DNA of 64,000 nucleotides, from the NCBI GenBank assembly GCA_001574975.1, contig KQ965807.1, positions 172,474 to 236,473 of the forward strand, written 5' to 3'. The notes beneath the pieces were generated by a model. The model saw only the letters and a program-made list of their open reading frames with translations. It ran no database searches and was not told the DNA's origin. Numbering within the stretch: the stretch's first letter is position 1; each line of letters starts with the position of its first letter. Both the position numbers and the translations under genes were made by a program. Below, piece by piece: positions 43,223 through 54,617 of this stretch. The DNA is from Gonapodya prolifera JEL478. Taxonomy: Eukaryota > Monoblepharomycota > Monoblepharidomycetes > Monoblepharidales > Gonapodyaceae.

Positions 43223-44667
43223 ATGGGACGACTCGACGGAAAAGTATGCCTTGTGACTGGTGAGTGATGCGCCGACAACTGCTGCTCATCACTGGTTTCC
43301 CGACCCAAATCCACCTCGACCCGTCACTGATCTCTGCTGCCCTGCTCTTCCTCTCACATCGCCGATCCCACCGCACCAAGGCGCTGGAAACGAGTCCGGC
43401 ATCGGATTCGCGACCGCAGTCAAGTTCGCAGCTGAAGGGTGAGAATCCGCCCTCCTACAATTCTCGAGCACGTCTTACACTCCTCCTCCTCCTCCTCTAG
43501 TGCCAAAGCCGTCGTACTCACCTGTCGCCCTGGCGCGGCCAGACTCGCCGCCGCCGCTTCCGCGCCTTGCATCCTGCCACCGACGCGATCGCGCTCGAGG
43601 CTGAAGCGGCGTCGGAGAAGAATATGAAGAAGGTGTTTGATGAGATGGCCAAGATGTGGGGGAGGGTGGATGTAGTGTTTGCGAATGCTGGTTGGGGGTG
43701 AGTGTTGCGATTGATGATTGTAGGCGATACTGGGCACTGGAGAGCTCGAGCTCAGAGTGTTGTATTTTTCGGACCGCGACGGAAATGCGCTCGATGTGTG
43801 GAAGCTACAACTGCGTGGCGACATTGCTATCGAATGTCAAGTCTCAATTACGTCTTGACCTTTGACATCGCACGTCAACAGTGGCACAAACCTCGACTCC
43901 ACGCCACTCACCGAAATCACCGAAGAAGATTTCATGTACACCCTCCGCGTGCGTATGCGTACCATCCCCTCGATCTGTCACCGAGCATTACCTTATAAAC
44001 CTAAATGACATGTCGACTGTCGTCACCTTATACACACAGACCAACGTCCTGCACCCCTTCTTCTGCCTCAAACACGGCATCCCCGCCATGCAACTGCTCG
44101 GCGGGGGAAAGACAGCACCTGGCGGGTCCATTGTTATTAACGGAAGCACGTCGGGCGTGCCCATGTTGGGTGCGAGGATCTCGGCGGATTATGTTGCGAG
44201 TAAGGCGGGTGAGTTGAGAGTTGGGGAAGAGATACTTTGACGTCGCACTGGTGACTTTCCCGAATCGAAGCGGCCAACAGCCTCGCCGAAACCGCCTCCT
44301 ACCAACTCTCCAACACTCATCGCGTCCGCATCAATAGTCTCGCCCCGGGGTACATCGAGACCGGTATGACGGCGGCCGACTCCGAAGTGCCCCAATTCAC
44401 CTCCCGCACCCCGGGTGTGGGCCGCACGGGGAGACCGGAGGAAATGGCCAATGTGGTGGCGTTCCTCGCGAGCGATGAGGCAAGTTACGTGAGCGGGGCG
44501 ACCTGGATTGCGGATGGCGGGGTGAGTCGATCTTTGCGGTTGGGGGATATTTTTCTTCGAGGTTCTTTGAACGACGTACGCTACGCGGTTGGTGACAGAT
44601 CGATACGGCGTTGCCCATGTACATGAAGCAGACGCCGACGCTGCCGGAGCGGTACAGGCTCATCTGA
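43223..44667 (+). CDS. Short-chain dehydrogenase/reductase (SDR), one frame break
   Basis: The start at 43223 gives MGRLDGKVCLVTG; splicing adds AGNESGIGFATAVKFAAEG, completing the nucleotide-binding TGxxxxxGIG. The next exon begins AKAVVLTCRPGAARL, but the expected continuation (DAIALEAEAASEKNMKKVFD, WGRVDVVFANAGWG) is in another frame, so one base is gained or lost near 43530-43575, a GC-rich stretch. Later exons hold TNLDSTPLTEITEEDFMYTL, the catalytic Ser in GGSIVINGSTSG, Tyr/Lys as YVASK, INSLAPGYIETGM and EEMANVVAFLASDEASYVSG, ending TLPERYRLI. Except for the break it is a full-length classical SDR. It is not close to the SDR at 18.8 kb. Confidence 0.78.
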
Positions 44668-45697
44668 CACCTGCGCCAACCGCCGACCGGCAACGCCCTG
44701 CAAAGGCCGCACGCGCACAGGTCTTGAGTAATCAAAATGAATGTATATTGAAAGACTGGATCCCTCGTATCTGCTTTGATGTACAATCAAATTTCGAACC
44801 GAAGAATTTCAAATGGATACATATTGGCAACTGCCGCTATAGAGGCTCGTTGAATGACAACTGCAGCGTGATATGCCTGCTTTAACTGACACGGCGCCTC
44901 GTCTGGGTTTTGATTTCGTCGGCGCCGCGAGCACGACCTTTTTCTTGCGTTCCAGTGCCGTTGATTCTGTATGACGGGACTTTGGAATTCAACACGTAGC
45001 GCCAGTGTTTTATTTTTGTGCGAGCGACTCCAGCTCAGGCGGTTTCCGCGATTGCACCCAAAATGTGGGGAAATGTGCCGAGCGTGGGGGTAAAACTGTT
45101 TATGCACGCAGGTTTCGAGTCGACATTTAATCTTGATTCAGCACGATAATGCATAGCTGCTCTTCTACATCTACATATTGTATCGCTGCCGTTGCGTCTT
45201 CTGCTCAGAAAGTCACCGTTTTGCTATCGTTGATCCTCCACTGGCCACAGCAGCTACCTTCTTGTCACGATAAAGTGATATTCTCAAACCATTGGCAGCA
45301 ATCGAGGGAGATTATCTCAATACGTAGTGAACGTGAAGCTCGGTCGAAGCTTTCCTGCACCTTCAACCCCCAAAATCCGGATATTTTTCCACGCGGAGCC
45401 CCCCAAAACTGGTCACATGGCATACCTTGGAACCCAAAACGTGGGTATCCCCCAAAAACACGTGACACCACGCAACCGCCAAAATCACTTAAAAGGGGGC
45501 GATACGATGCGACGCTCTGCTCTTATCGATCTGGTTTCGCGAGGGCGGCGGCAATTTTCATCGCCAGGAGCGAAAAGTAATCGGACAGTGAGTCACCTGC
45601 GGGTTCAGTTATTGTCGCGCAGTTTGATTCGATGCATCGCCGCCTGTGTGTCTCACGGGTTCGTTCCTCTTGACACGATCCAGCTGTTACGCTTTCG
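44668..45697. other. Intergenic, about 1 kb
   Basis: Promoter side of the desaturase. Open frames up to 124 codons exist but lack family features and coding-like composition. No RNA gene recognised. Confidence 0.4.
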
Positions 45698-47378
45698 ATG
45701 ACGAACACCACAATCGATCAACGACGCGGCGCCGACGTGCAGCACACGTACACCCAACAACAGCTCTCAGGAACGCAGGAGCAAGTCTACTCGTGGTCCA
45801 ATGTCAACTGGTTCCACGCCGTGCTGTTGACGGCCACACCCGCCCTCGCCGCTTATGGGATCGCGACAACCCCGTTGAATTGGAAGACGGGAGTGTGGTC
45901 CGTCGCGTGGTATTCTTGCGCGGGATTGGGGATCACTGCCGGTGGGTTGAGAAGCGATCATAAGTCCAGATCTTCACGGCAATGATAATCCTTTCGCGCA
46001 TTTACCATTCTATCCCACATGGCACTTCTTCAGGCTACCATCGACTCTGGGCCCACAAATCCTACTCAGCTTCCACCCTCTACCAAGCCATCTTCTCCTT
46101 CTTCGGCGCCTCGGCATTCCAAGGCTCAATCCGATGGTGGTCCCGGAAGCACCGACAACACCACCGGTACACCGACACGCCCAAGGACCCGCACAGCGCG
46201 AAGCAAGGCGCGCTGTGGTGCCATGTTGGGTGGATGCTGGTTAAGCAGAGGAGGGAGAATAGGGGAGTGGTGGATGTCCGGGATCTCGATAAGCTTTGGA
46301 TTGTCCGCTTCCAGCACAAGTACTATCTTCCCATTGCCTTCTTTGGGTCGTTTGTGTTCCCGATGTTGGTCGCGGGGTTTGGGTGGGGTGATTGGCGGGT
46401 GAGACGACTACTTTGCTTTTCTTGTTTCTCTGATTGCTTGTCACACGAATTTCTAACCCCGTGACGCCTCCTCCCCCCACCACACCAGGGCGGCCTCTTC
46501 TACGCCGGCATCACCCGCCAGGTCCTTCTGCACCACGCCACCTTCTGCGTCAACTCCTTGGCTCACCTCCTCGGCACACAACCATTCGACGACCGCCTCA
46601 CACCTCGAAATCACTTCGTCACCGCCCTCGTCACGTTCGGCGAGGGCAACCATAACTTCCACCACGAGTTCCCCAACGATTACAGGAACGGGGTCAAGTG
46701 GTGGGAGTACGATCCCACCAAGTGGGTGATTTGGGCGGCGAGTCTGGTGGGGCTGACGTGGGGGTTGAAGGAGTTTGAGGAAGGGGAGATTCGCAAGGGG
46801 GAGTTGACGATGGTGGAGAAGAGGATCAGGGAGGAGAAAGGGAGGTTGGACTTTGGCAAGCCGGTGGAGGTGTTGCCAAAGTGGACGTTTGCAGAGTGTG
46901 AGTGCCCGCGTTCGACTGCTCTTGCTCTGGGGTGGTTTGGGGCGACTGTTGATGAAACTCTCTTTCACGCGACAGTCAAAGCGAACGCAGACGCCGACCA
47001 ACTTCTCGTCATCGACGGCGTCGTGTACACGGTCAAGGAATTCATACACCAGCACCCGGGCGGTGCCAATTTACTCAAATTCTCCATCGCGCATGTGAGT
47101 GAACCGTTGATTGACTTTTGCTTGACGAGTAAACTATAAACTGTCGATCACTTACGCCCACGGCGGCCCACCGCTCATTTCAGGACGTCACATACCAATT
47201 CAACGGCGGCGTGTACTTCCACAACAACGCCGCCCGCAACTGGTTGGCCAAGTTCCGAGTCGCGCGTATCTCTGATCCAGCCCTTGAAGTCACCGCTACG
47301 TCTGACTCGGTTGTGGATGACGATGAGGCGTGGGCGGATGTAGCGAGGGGGAGGGAAGTGAAGGTGAAGGTGGTGTGA
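45698..47378 (+). CDS. Acyl-CoA delta-9 desaturase with C-terminal cytochrome b5 (OLE1 type)
   Basis: This should introduce the delta-9 double bond in stearoyl/palmitoyl-CoA at the ER; the fused b5 domain supplies electrons. The start is at 45698 (MTNTTIDQRRGADVQHTYTQ). The three His boxes are HRLWAH (about 46.05 kb), RKHRQHHRYTD (about 46.15 kb) and EGNHNFHHEF (about 46.66 kb), all intact. Hydrophobic stretches flank them. After VEVLPKWTFAE the b5 domain begins: LLVIDGVVYTVKEFIHQHPG has the first heme His (HPGG), and VYFHNNAARNWLAKFRVARI carries the second. The last exon ends REVKVKVV at 47378. There are about five exons with GT-AG introns. Order and fusion are as in fungal OLE1. Confidence 0.95.
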
Positions 47379-47528
47379 ATGGGACAGGGTGACATGCAGT
47401 GACAATGCTCGACTTGTGTCAAAACAATCTTGGATAAAGTTTGGATCCTGTACGTCTAGTTAACTTAGAATATAGTATGATATCGCCAAAAATTCCACTT
47501 CACTCCACTTGCCGTGCGCAGGCTCACA

Positions 47529-50175
47529 TCACACAGACGGGCCATGCGGAGACGATCCAATCGCCGAACTGTCCCCCGAACTACCTCCAGGAGGCAAACC
47601 TTGAATCGACGACGACGGTCCTTGTCTGGACTGAAGCCGGACGCTGTGGCGGCCTGAGAAGAGGGGTTGGGATGGTGTTATTCGGAGACAGTCGCTGGGG
47701 TAGGAGCAAGTTGGAGGGTTGGAGGTTTGTGATTCGAGTGTAGGGGCAGTGAATTGTTGAGTAACAGGGACTCACAGGGGAATCATTCCGGTTTCGTCTG
47801 TGTCAACATTCGTGCCGTACCCCCATCCGTCACAGAAGATTGTGCGGAGCTTGAAAGAATCGCCGGCAGAGACAGCGATTTCGTCGGGGGTGGTGGGGGT
47901 GTACTGTTCGGTGACAATGTGGCGACATTTGGTGTGATCTGCACAGAGCGACTGATACTAGCGACGCAGAACTTACCTCGTAGTCGATCGTAAACACACG
48001 CATTCGCGGAGGTAAGTTCAAGGCAGGAAGGCTCTCGAACGATGGTCCTGCGAGATAGGTGAATGCCCAATGGGAAGGCTGGAATATATCAAGGCGAGAA
48101 TAAAGGTCGGTAGTGGAGATGTTAGTTTGGGTAGAATCGTCATCCTGCACAAGGCAGCGCCTCACATGCGCTGGCCCAACCTGAGACCCAACAACCGCCT
48201 CCGTACTCCCCCCCGTCAGCGTATTTCCCGCGCCCATCGTCCTCCCGCGTACTTCGCTACTGAGTTGGTGGTACGGTCCCGCAGCCACCTGTGCCGAATC
48301 CAGTCCCGGTCCCGAAAGACGCTCTGACGGAATATCACCAACGCTGAACGATCGGTAGGCTACGGTGACGCCAGAAGTGATGTCGTGCGGGGACACGAGG
48401 TTGGTCTGGGAGGTGAACGAGCTCAGTGGTGGCAGCGTTGGGGTTGTGGAGGCGCCAATGGGCAACTCGTTGGAGTGGAATGCCGGGAGCGGTGGCTGTG
48501 AAAAGCGTTCCCTTGTTTTTCTTCCGCCACACGCAAGAGATGTTGATGGAACACATACTGTTCCATTCGAACCCAAGGATGTGGCGGTCGTCTCCGATGC
48601 CGTTCTGGTCAGCCCACTGTCACCGAAGCGAGGTATGACCGGAGGAGATCTTGCAGTACTTATGCTTGCCATGGTAGATATACCACCATTCGGGGCAGGG
48701 GCAGCTTTCCCACCACCTGCAGCATTGGGCATCGTCTTCTTTCGAACAATCCAGAAAGCGATACCAGCGATCGCCAGAACTCCGGCTACACCGCCCACGA
48801 CCCCACCTGCAATAGGACCAACTGAACTGGAATTCGATGATGAGCCGGATGGTGCGTCAGGCGAAGCGGTTCCAGTAGATTTCGGCACTCCTTGTGTAGA
48901 TGTCCCAGTAGTCGAAACAGCAGCGGCTGAAGCAGCACATGCGCTATTGTTTTGAGGAAGTCGACCGCATGCGGAGGGTATGGTTCCTCCGCAGGTGTAC
49001 AGGGAAGGGTTGCTCGAAATATCGCATGTTCGAATGGTGGGTGGTAAGATGTCGTCAAAGTTTCCTGAAAAGTCGTTTCTGGCAGCTGAGAGTTCGTATA
49101 GGTTTGAGAGGTTTGCGAGTGATGGAACTGGTCCCGTCAGTTGGTTTCGATCAATGAAGAGCCGTTCCAGGTTCGCCAGCCCGACAATGGTCGGTGGAAA
49201 CCCGCCGGTCAAACTGTTGCTGCCGAGATTGATAACTCTGAGCTTCGTGAGAGCGTCCAGGGGTGGAACGGGCCCTGATAGTTGTTGGAGCCCAAGATCC
49301 AGGTACTCAAGCTCCGTGAGCTGGGAGAGGTCTGGAATCGTCCCCTTGATACCGTCACCCCACTGGAACTTGGCGCCCACGACACGCACCCCACTGCAAT
49401 TAAAGCTTGGTCCAGATGACGGGAATCCGGCGGTCAGGTTGCAACAGGAGCCGCGTGTCCACGGTATCGTTTTCTCGGACTGTGTGTAAAGTGTCTCAAA
49501 TGGCGCACAGTCTTGCGTCTGGGTGAGTCGGCACGCAGTCTTATTGGTGTCAAACAGCCCGCACGCAGCTGGAATAAACCCTCCACACGTGTAAAAGTTG
49601 GTGTTGTTACCAAGGAAGCAACTGGTGATCGATGTGGGCAGCTGAAGGTCGTCCAAGGCCCCTCGAAGTTGGTTGTTATCCAGGGAAAGAACTCTCAGAC
49701 GCGAGAGTAGGGAAATGCCTTGGGGGATCTGTCCCCGAAGTTGGTTGTTGTCGAGATATAGCTCTTCGAGATTTGTGAGCTTTCGCAAAGCGGGAATTGT
49801 CCCCGACAACTTGTTGGAGCCCAAATTCAATACCCTGAGCTTCGCCAGAGCGGATAACGGCGGAATATCGCCTGAGAGATTGTTCACTCCAATGTCCAAG
49901 CGTTCCAACTCGGTCAACCCCGACAAGTCAGGAATCGAGCCATTCAATCCCGCACCCCACTCCAACCGCGCGCCCGTGACTCTTCCCCCGCTGCAACTGA
50001 AGCTCGGCTGGGAGGTCGGGAATCCCGCTGTCAGATTGCAACATGAGCCTCGTGTCCAAGGAATCGATTTCTGTGACTGTGTGTAAAGTGCCTCGAAAAC
50101 CGCACAGTCCTGGGCCTGCGTCTGCGCGAGAGCGACGGAGACCAGCAGCAGCAGAAGAATGAGCCAGGCTACCAT
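47529..50175 (-). CDS. LRR receptor-like membrane protein with cytoplasmic SH3 domain
   Basis: The start at 50175 opens a signal peptide, MVAWLILLLLLVSVALAQ. Two similar ectodomain units follow (about residues 22-218 and 219-410), each built as DCAxFExLYTQS, IPWTRGSCCNLTAGFP, four to five LRRs (SGLTELERLDIGVNNLSGDI; LRVLNLGSNKLSG) and a closing CGGxIPxACG. A Ser/Thr-rich stalk leads to one membrane span (VVGGVAGVLAIAGIAFWIV, then RKK) near residue 455. The tail continues to RMRVFTIDYE and splices to YTPTTPDEIAVSAGDSFKLR and DGWGYGTNVDTDETGMIP, a good SH3 (ALYDYE-like start, E-x-x-GD, DGW, GxxP end). A final exon ends at 47529-47531. Likely a surface receptor signalling through proline-rich partners; the ligand is unknown. 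Confidence 0.88.
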
Positions 50176-51032
50176 CGCGGCAGGTGGGTGGACGACAAGC
50201 GAAATCGAAGGTGGGCGGTGCCACACTTCTCCACACCGCACATGGGGCACCTTGACTTTAATTCTGCCTGAACGGAGCATTTTCTTCATTGCCTTTACAG
50301 TCGAAAGGGAATGTATATACCTCTGTGGTAGTGTCGCAAGACTCCGAGCCCAATGTATAATCACCTCGTGCATGGTGGCGCCACTTCGACTTCAAACTTT
50401 GTCATTGCCTGCTCAGATCCTCCCAATCGAATCCGTTCGAATACTTGAGTATCTTCTCTAACGCGAATTTCTTTTTGAACAACAGGGAATCCATTCTGAC
50501 GTCGCGCCAGCTTCCCGTTGACTGGGCGAGGTAGGTCCGTCACCTCCGTCGCCGCCAGCATTCGTAGACGCGAAGCGGAAAGGGAAAGGAGGTGGGCGCC
50601 TCCTGCGTTGATATTTCACAATTTAAGGAACCTAACTTTTTCACCGCGCCACACCACCTGATTTTCATCTCATTTGCAAAAAAGGGACGCACCACGACCC
50701 TGCACACACTTCCTCCCACTGTTTTTGTTGCGTGGAGGAGTTGGCCGGGCCGCATTTTCTAATTTTCCCCGTTCCGTCCAAACATCCACCTCCTTGTACT
50801 CTCTCCTGAGAGGGATCCCTGCCAGTCGATTTCAGAAATGAGTCCTTTGATACCGAGCAGCACCCCATTTTCTCCGGCAAGTTATTCCCATGTAACTTGG
50901 AAACCAACTATAAAACGCAACATTGCGAACATTGCGTGTGGAGCCGGACTGCATTGTCAATTTCCCCTTTTCGACCACAAAGAGCATCTCCACTTCGCTC
51001 TCTCGCAGTCGATCACACTATCACACAAGATT
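50176..51032. other. Divergent intergenic region
   Basis: It lies between the receptor gene (minus) and the SDR remnant (plus). No convincing gene. Confidence 0.4.
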
Positions 51033-51900
51033 ATGACTTTCACATCGAACAACAGGTGGACTGCCAAGGATATACCGGATCTTTCAAGCAAGGTACGAAT
51101 TCCGCACGACTGGTTCGCACGTGCGCCGCCGGCTCTCGCCAAGTCAGATTGCCATTGTTACAGGAAGTAACTTGAGTCGCCTTTCACTGTTCTACCTTAA
51201 GCCATCCTTCAACTGGCCGTCTGGTTGACTGAACCTCTGTTTCACTCTGTTTTATCAGATCGGTTCAGGGAAGGAGATTGCCATTCAACTAGGTGAGACG
51301 AGATTTGGGTTACCATCGACTTGACAACTCCAGCGAGATCGACCGACGGGTGCTCGAAAAAGGATTGAAGCAGCCCAGGAGTATGTCAACTGTGAGTTCT
51401 TTCTGGTTTTTGCTCTCGGAGTGCTATCCGGCCCCATCATTACCCGCTTCTGTCTCATGTTCCCCCTGTATCGCTACGCCGCCAATACAGCACCCCGGCA
51501 TTGTATTGGGCCAACTTCAAACCCGCTCAAAAACGTGAGTTGACACCTCTCTGTCGTCTGATTTCTCCCCCCTTTTACAACGTGTCGCGTGCCCCACACC
51601 GTAAGACCACCTTCGTTAAATGGGCTGGTGCTATCCAGAGTCCCGAGATGGGGTCATAACCAGCCTTGTATGCAGCCACGTTGCCAGACGCAGAGGGCGG
51701 GAAGGTCTATGATCGAAACGGACTCGGTAACGGTGAGCGGATGTTTGTGCGCCAATTGTGCTTTTGCCAGAACAATGATACAAAGTTTGGGGTACTTAGG
51801 AGTGTTTGGGGGTTACCCAAAGCTGATTGATCCGCACCCGAACAAGGTGGTGGCCGACCAAGTCCCAGTGGGCGAAACTGTGGGAAGTGAGTACAAGCGC
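51033..51900 (+). pseudogene. SDR remnant (retinol-dehydrogenase-like), internal part missing
   Basis: MTFTSNNRWTAKDIPDLSSK (51033 on) splices to IAIVTGSN, then IGSGKEIAIQL, then DRPTGARKRIEAAQEYVN. This is the order of the N-terminal third of an SDR of the retinol dehydrogenase/TIC32 sort, with the Gly motif slightly rearranged. The next coding-like pieces are already C-terminal: HPGIVLGQLQTRSK near 51.5 kb and SLYAATLPDAEGGKVYDRNG near 51.66-51.72 kb. The core with NAG, the catalytic Ser and YxxxK is absent. I read this as a gene that lost its middle, though missed small exons cannot be excluded. Confidence 0.5.
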
Positions 51901-52282
51901 TCTGATACATTCGAAGGCCGTTTGCGTGATTGATATTGTTTCGCCACCCACTATAGATTTCTGAGAAGATGTCAAGTGTCAAATTTGACATGATTTCTTT
52001 GCGACTGCACCCGATCATAGATCTTAAGATGTTACTGATGTTCTTTTCTTTTTTATGTAAATAATTATATAAAGAGAAGCTTTGGGAGTCTTTTTCTCTC
52101 GATTTGCCTCAATGTTCATAGGTATTTCAAAAATACACCCCCAATATACTTGTCTACATCTACCTGCTATTTGGCTGTACCACAACGTCTCAAGCCCGCC
52201 AAGTCGACAGCACTACACGGCCAGAACTAAACGTCACCGACAACATGCGATAACAAAAAATCGCGACCCTCCCTCGCAGAAC
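51901..52282. other. Intergenic, AT-rich
   Basis: 3' flank of MON1 (minus). It contains an AT-rich stretch around 52030-52080. Nothing else seen. Confidence 0.4.
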
Positions 52283-54473
52283 TTAGAACACCGGCGCGTT
52301 CCCCACGACAATCTCCCCCACCTTCTCCCTCCCCCACTTCACGACACCTCTCACCACCTTATCGATCTCGTTCCCCTCGCACCACGGCCCGACGCACACG
52401 TACACTTCCTCCCGCTGTGTCACCATCGCGGCAACTGTGACTGTGCCGGTTGAGAGCCGGGCGAGCCGCGATCCTGCCTGTTGGGAGAGAACGGAGGACA
52501 AGTGGGTGTAAAGGAGAAGAACCGGGGGGTAAAGAGGGAGCGGGTGCGGTGGTTTGACGGGGAGAAGAGAGGGCACCGAAATATCAGAAGACCGGTTGTG
52601 AGGTTCGACGGAGACAAGGTCGCCCGCGCTTGTGAGCTCGATTGGGGGTCGGTTCGATAAGGGTGTTGGGGTACCGAGGGGTTTGGGGGAGTTTGGAGAA
52701 GGTCGGTAAGCCAGGGGTCCAGTGGGGCGCATTTCGGTATACTGAACGGCGGTGCGAGATTTGTAGAAGAAGTGGAGAAGGTGGGGATTACCGGGAACTG
52801 TCATAGTCGAGCAGAATTAGTTCATCGGAGAACGAAGCCCGGTTTTCGATTAGCGTATTCCCCAAAACTCACTCTTCACAATTCCGTCATCCCTCACTGC
52901 CTCCTCCAATCCCTTCAAACACCCGCTCGTCGCAAAGTCCTCCGACACACGGATTCTGTAATCTCTCATGTCCCAAAAAGCCTCTCGCTCCGTACCGAGG
53001 AGGATGAGTACCATGGACGAGCCCTCTGACCACGAGGCGGTGTAGCTCGGTGGCGTTTGAGGTCGCGACGGGCCCGGCCCTGCTCCGGTCACGTCATCGT
53101 CACTGTCCTCTTCAGCTCCCACGCTGCCAAAGTAGGCGTGCAGGAACGCCTTGGGGTTGAACCGGGGAAGACACACGGGCGTCCAGCTTTCGACTTTTCC
53201 GTGGCGGAAAGCCGGGCTGGATGAGAGCATATTCAGGAGGAGGTGCAAGTCGGCAGGGTGCAAGGAGTGGTCCCGTGGGCGGACCAGCGTAACGAGTTTC
53301 CCGTTGGCGACGAGTAGGGCGTACATGAGGGATTTGGGACGGGGCGCGATTGTGGAGGTCGAGGCCATGATAGACGCGAGCTGAGCGCGTAGCTGTGGGT
53401 TCATGCGAAGGGTCGGGACGGCGTTGAGGAGGTAGTTGGCGGTCGTGTGGAAGCTTTTGGGAAGGTTGTCAAGGAAGATCTCTGTGCCGCTCAGGAGGTG
53501 GCGGATGTCGTACGAGGCCCGTTGTGAGAATATCCGCTGCAGCTGGGCGTTGGTGATGACGGAGAGGATTTGCGTGTGGTAGGTTCGAAGTTGGTCTCGC
53601 AGTTGGGCGGGCGATTCGGGTGTGGAGGACACGCAGAGGAAGTAGAGGGGCCAGCGGAAGAGGAAGACGAAGGTATGTGTCGGGGTATGAATCGACCTGA
53701 TTGAAGGTTGATGACATCATCTAACAGTGACAATGGCGGTTCTTAGACCCAAACCGGACCTGATCCCGTCTTCCTCTTCGGCGAAAAAACTGACAACAGC
53801 CTGCACCACCCCCATAAAGCTACTCAGTTTCGATTCATCGCCATATCGGGTATAGATTGGTTTCCCGGCAGAAGACAAGATGAAGAACTGTGAAAGAATC
53901 GAAGCGTGATTTGAACTGGTGGTTCTGTAGCGCCAGTGACAAGGTACCCACATGTTTCTTATGTGCATACCACCTTGGACTTGTCACATCTTCGTGATGG
54001 TGTAATCGCATTCGCTGTCCCGGTTGCGGGACAGCAGCTGCTGGTGAAACGGCCCTCTGGGGTCCTCGCTTCTTGCTTCCCCGCATTGGCAGAACCGTTT
54101 CTGCTGCCGCATCTGCCACCGCTCCTTCAATGTCGACTGTTGCTGGTGGCGTGCTGGGAGGATTCGGTGGCCCATCGCCAGTCAGATGAGAATGAGCCTC
54201 AGACGCGGGTTTAGACAGCTCCGTAGGGGCTACCGAGCTCGATTCAGCAGCAGTTTCATCGCCTCCAGCAGAACCTTTTCCAGTTTTTCCGCTGCTTTGA
54301 TCGCCGTCGTTGTCGCCCTCCGGTTCAGCCGGTGTTAGAAATGCCGGTGTTATGTCGCTATCACTACCCCCGCCTGTCGAATCGAAAATTGCCGAGTCCT
54401 GCGTTGTTTTTTCATCTCCAATAATGTCGCCGCCATCGTCTTCGATTGCAGGTGGCGAATCCCCCGACGACAT
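52283..54473 (-). CDS. MON1: Vacuolar fusion protein MON1
   Basis: With CCZ1, MON1 forms the exchange factor that activates Rab7 on late endosomes and vacuoles. The start at 54473 (MSSGDSPPAIEDDGG) leads an acidic, disordered N-terminus of about 150 residues. HKKH splices to FFILSSAGKPIYTRYGDESK then LSSFMGVVQAVVSFFAEEED, the first longin strand and helix of MON1. Later exons give PAQLRDQLRTYHTQILSVIT, RASYDIRHLLSGTEIFLDNL, KSLMYALLVANGKLVTLVRP and HPADLHLLLNMLSSSPAFR, all typical of MON1. The C-terminal exon has LLHFFYKSRTAVQYTEMRP and ends IVVGNAPVF at 52283. The length, about 620 residues, fits. It starts 144 bases from the divergent transporter gene. Confidence 0.9.
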
Positions 54474-54617
54474 TATGATTCCCTGAGCTGCGTGCAACCA
54501 ATGGTCGTGCGTTACCCTGCCAAGTATTTTGTGTGCACCTCGAAGTCACCTGAAAGTCGAAAGGAAAACCTTTCAAAAGCTCTTCTCTTTCCATCGACAT
54601 CCAGCAATTCTATCACA
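54474..54617. promoter_or_regulatory. Short divergent promoter shared by MON1 and the MFS gene
   Basis: Only 144 bases separate the two start codons, so both promoters and 5' leaders must lie here or overlap the genes. I see no recognisable TATA box or repeated motif. Confidence 0.55.

Noticed and set aside
45149-45701. Open frames of 124-143 codons upstream of the desaturase
   Set aside because: No motif, no hydrophobic pattern, and they run into the desaturase start in another frame.
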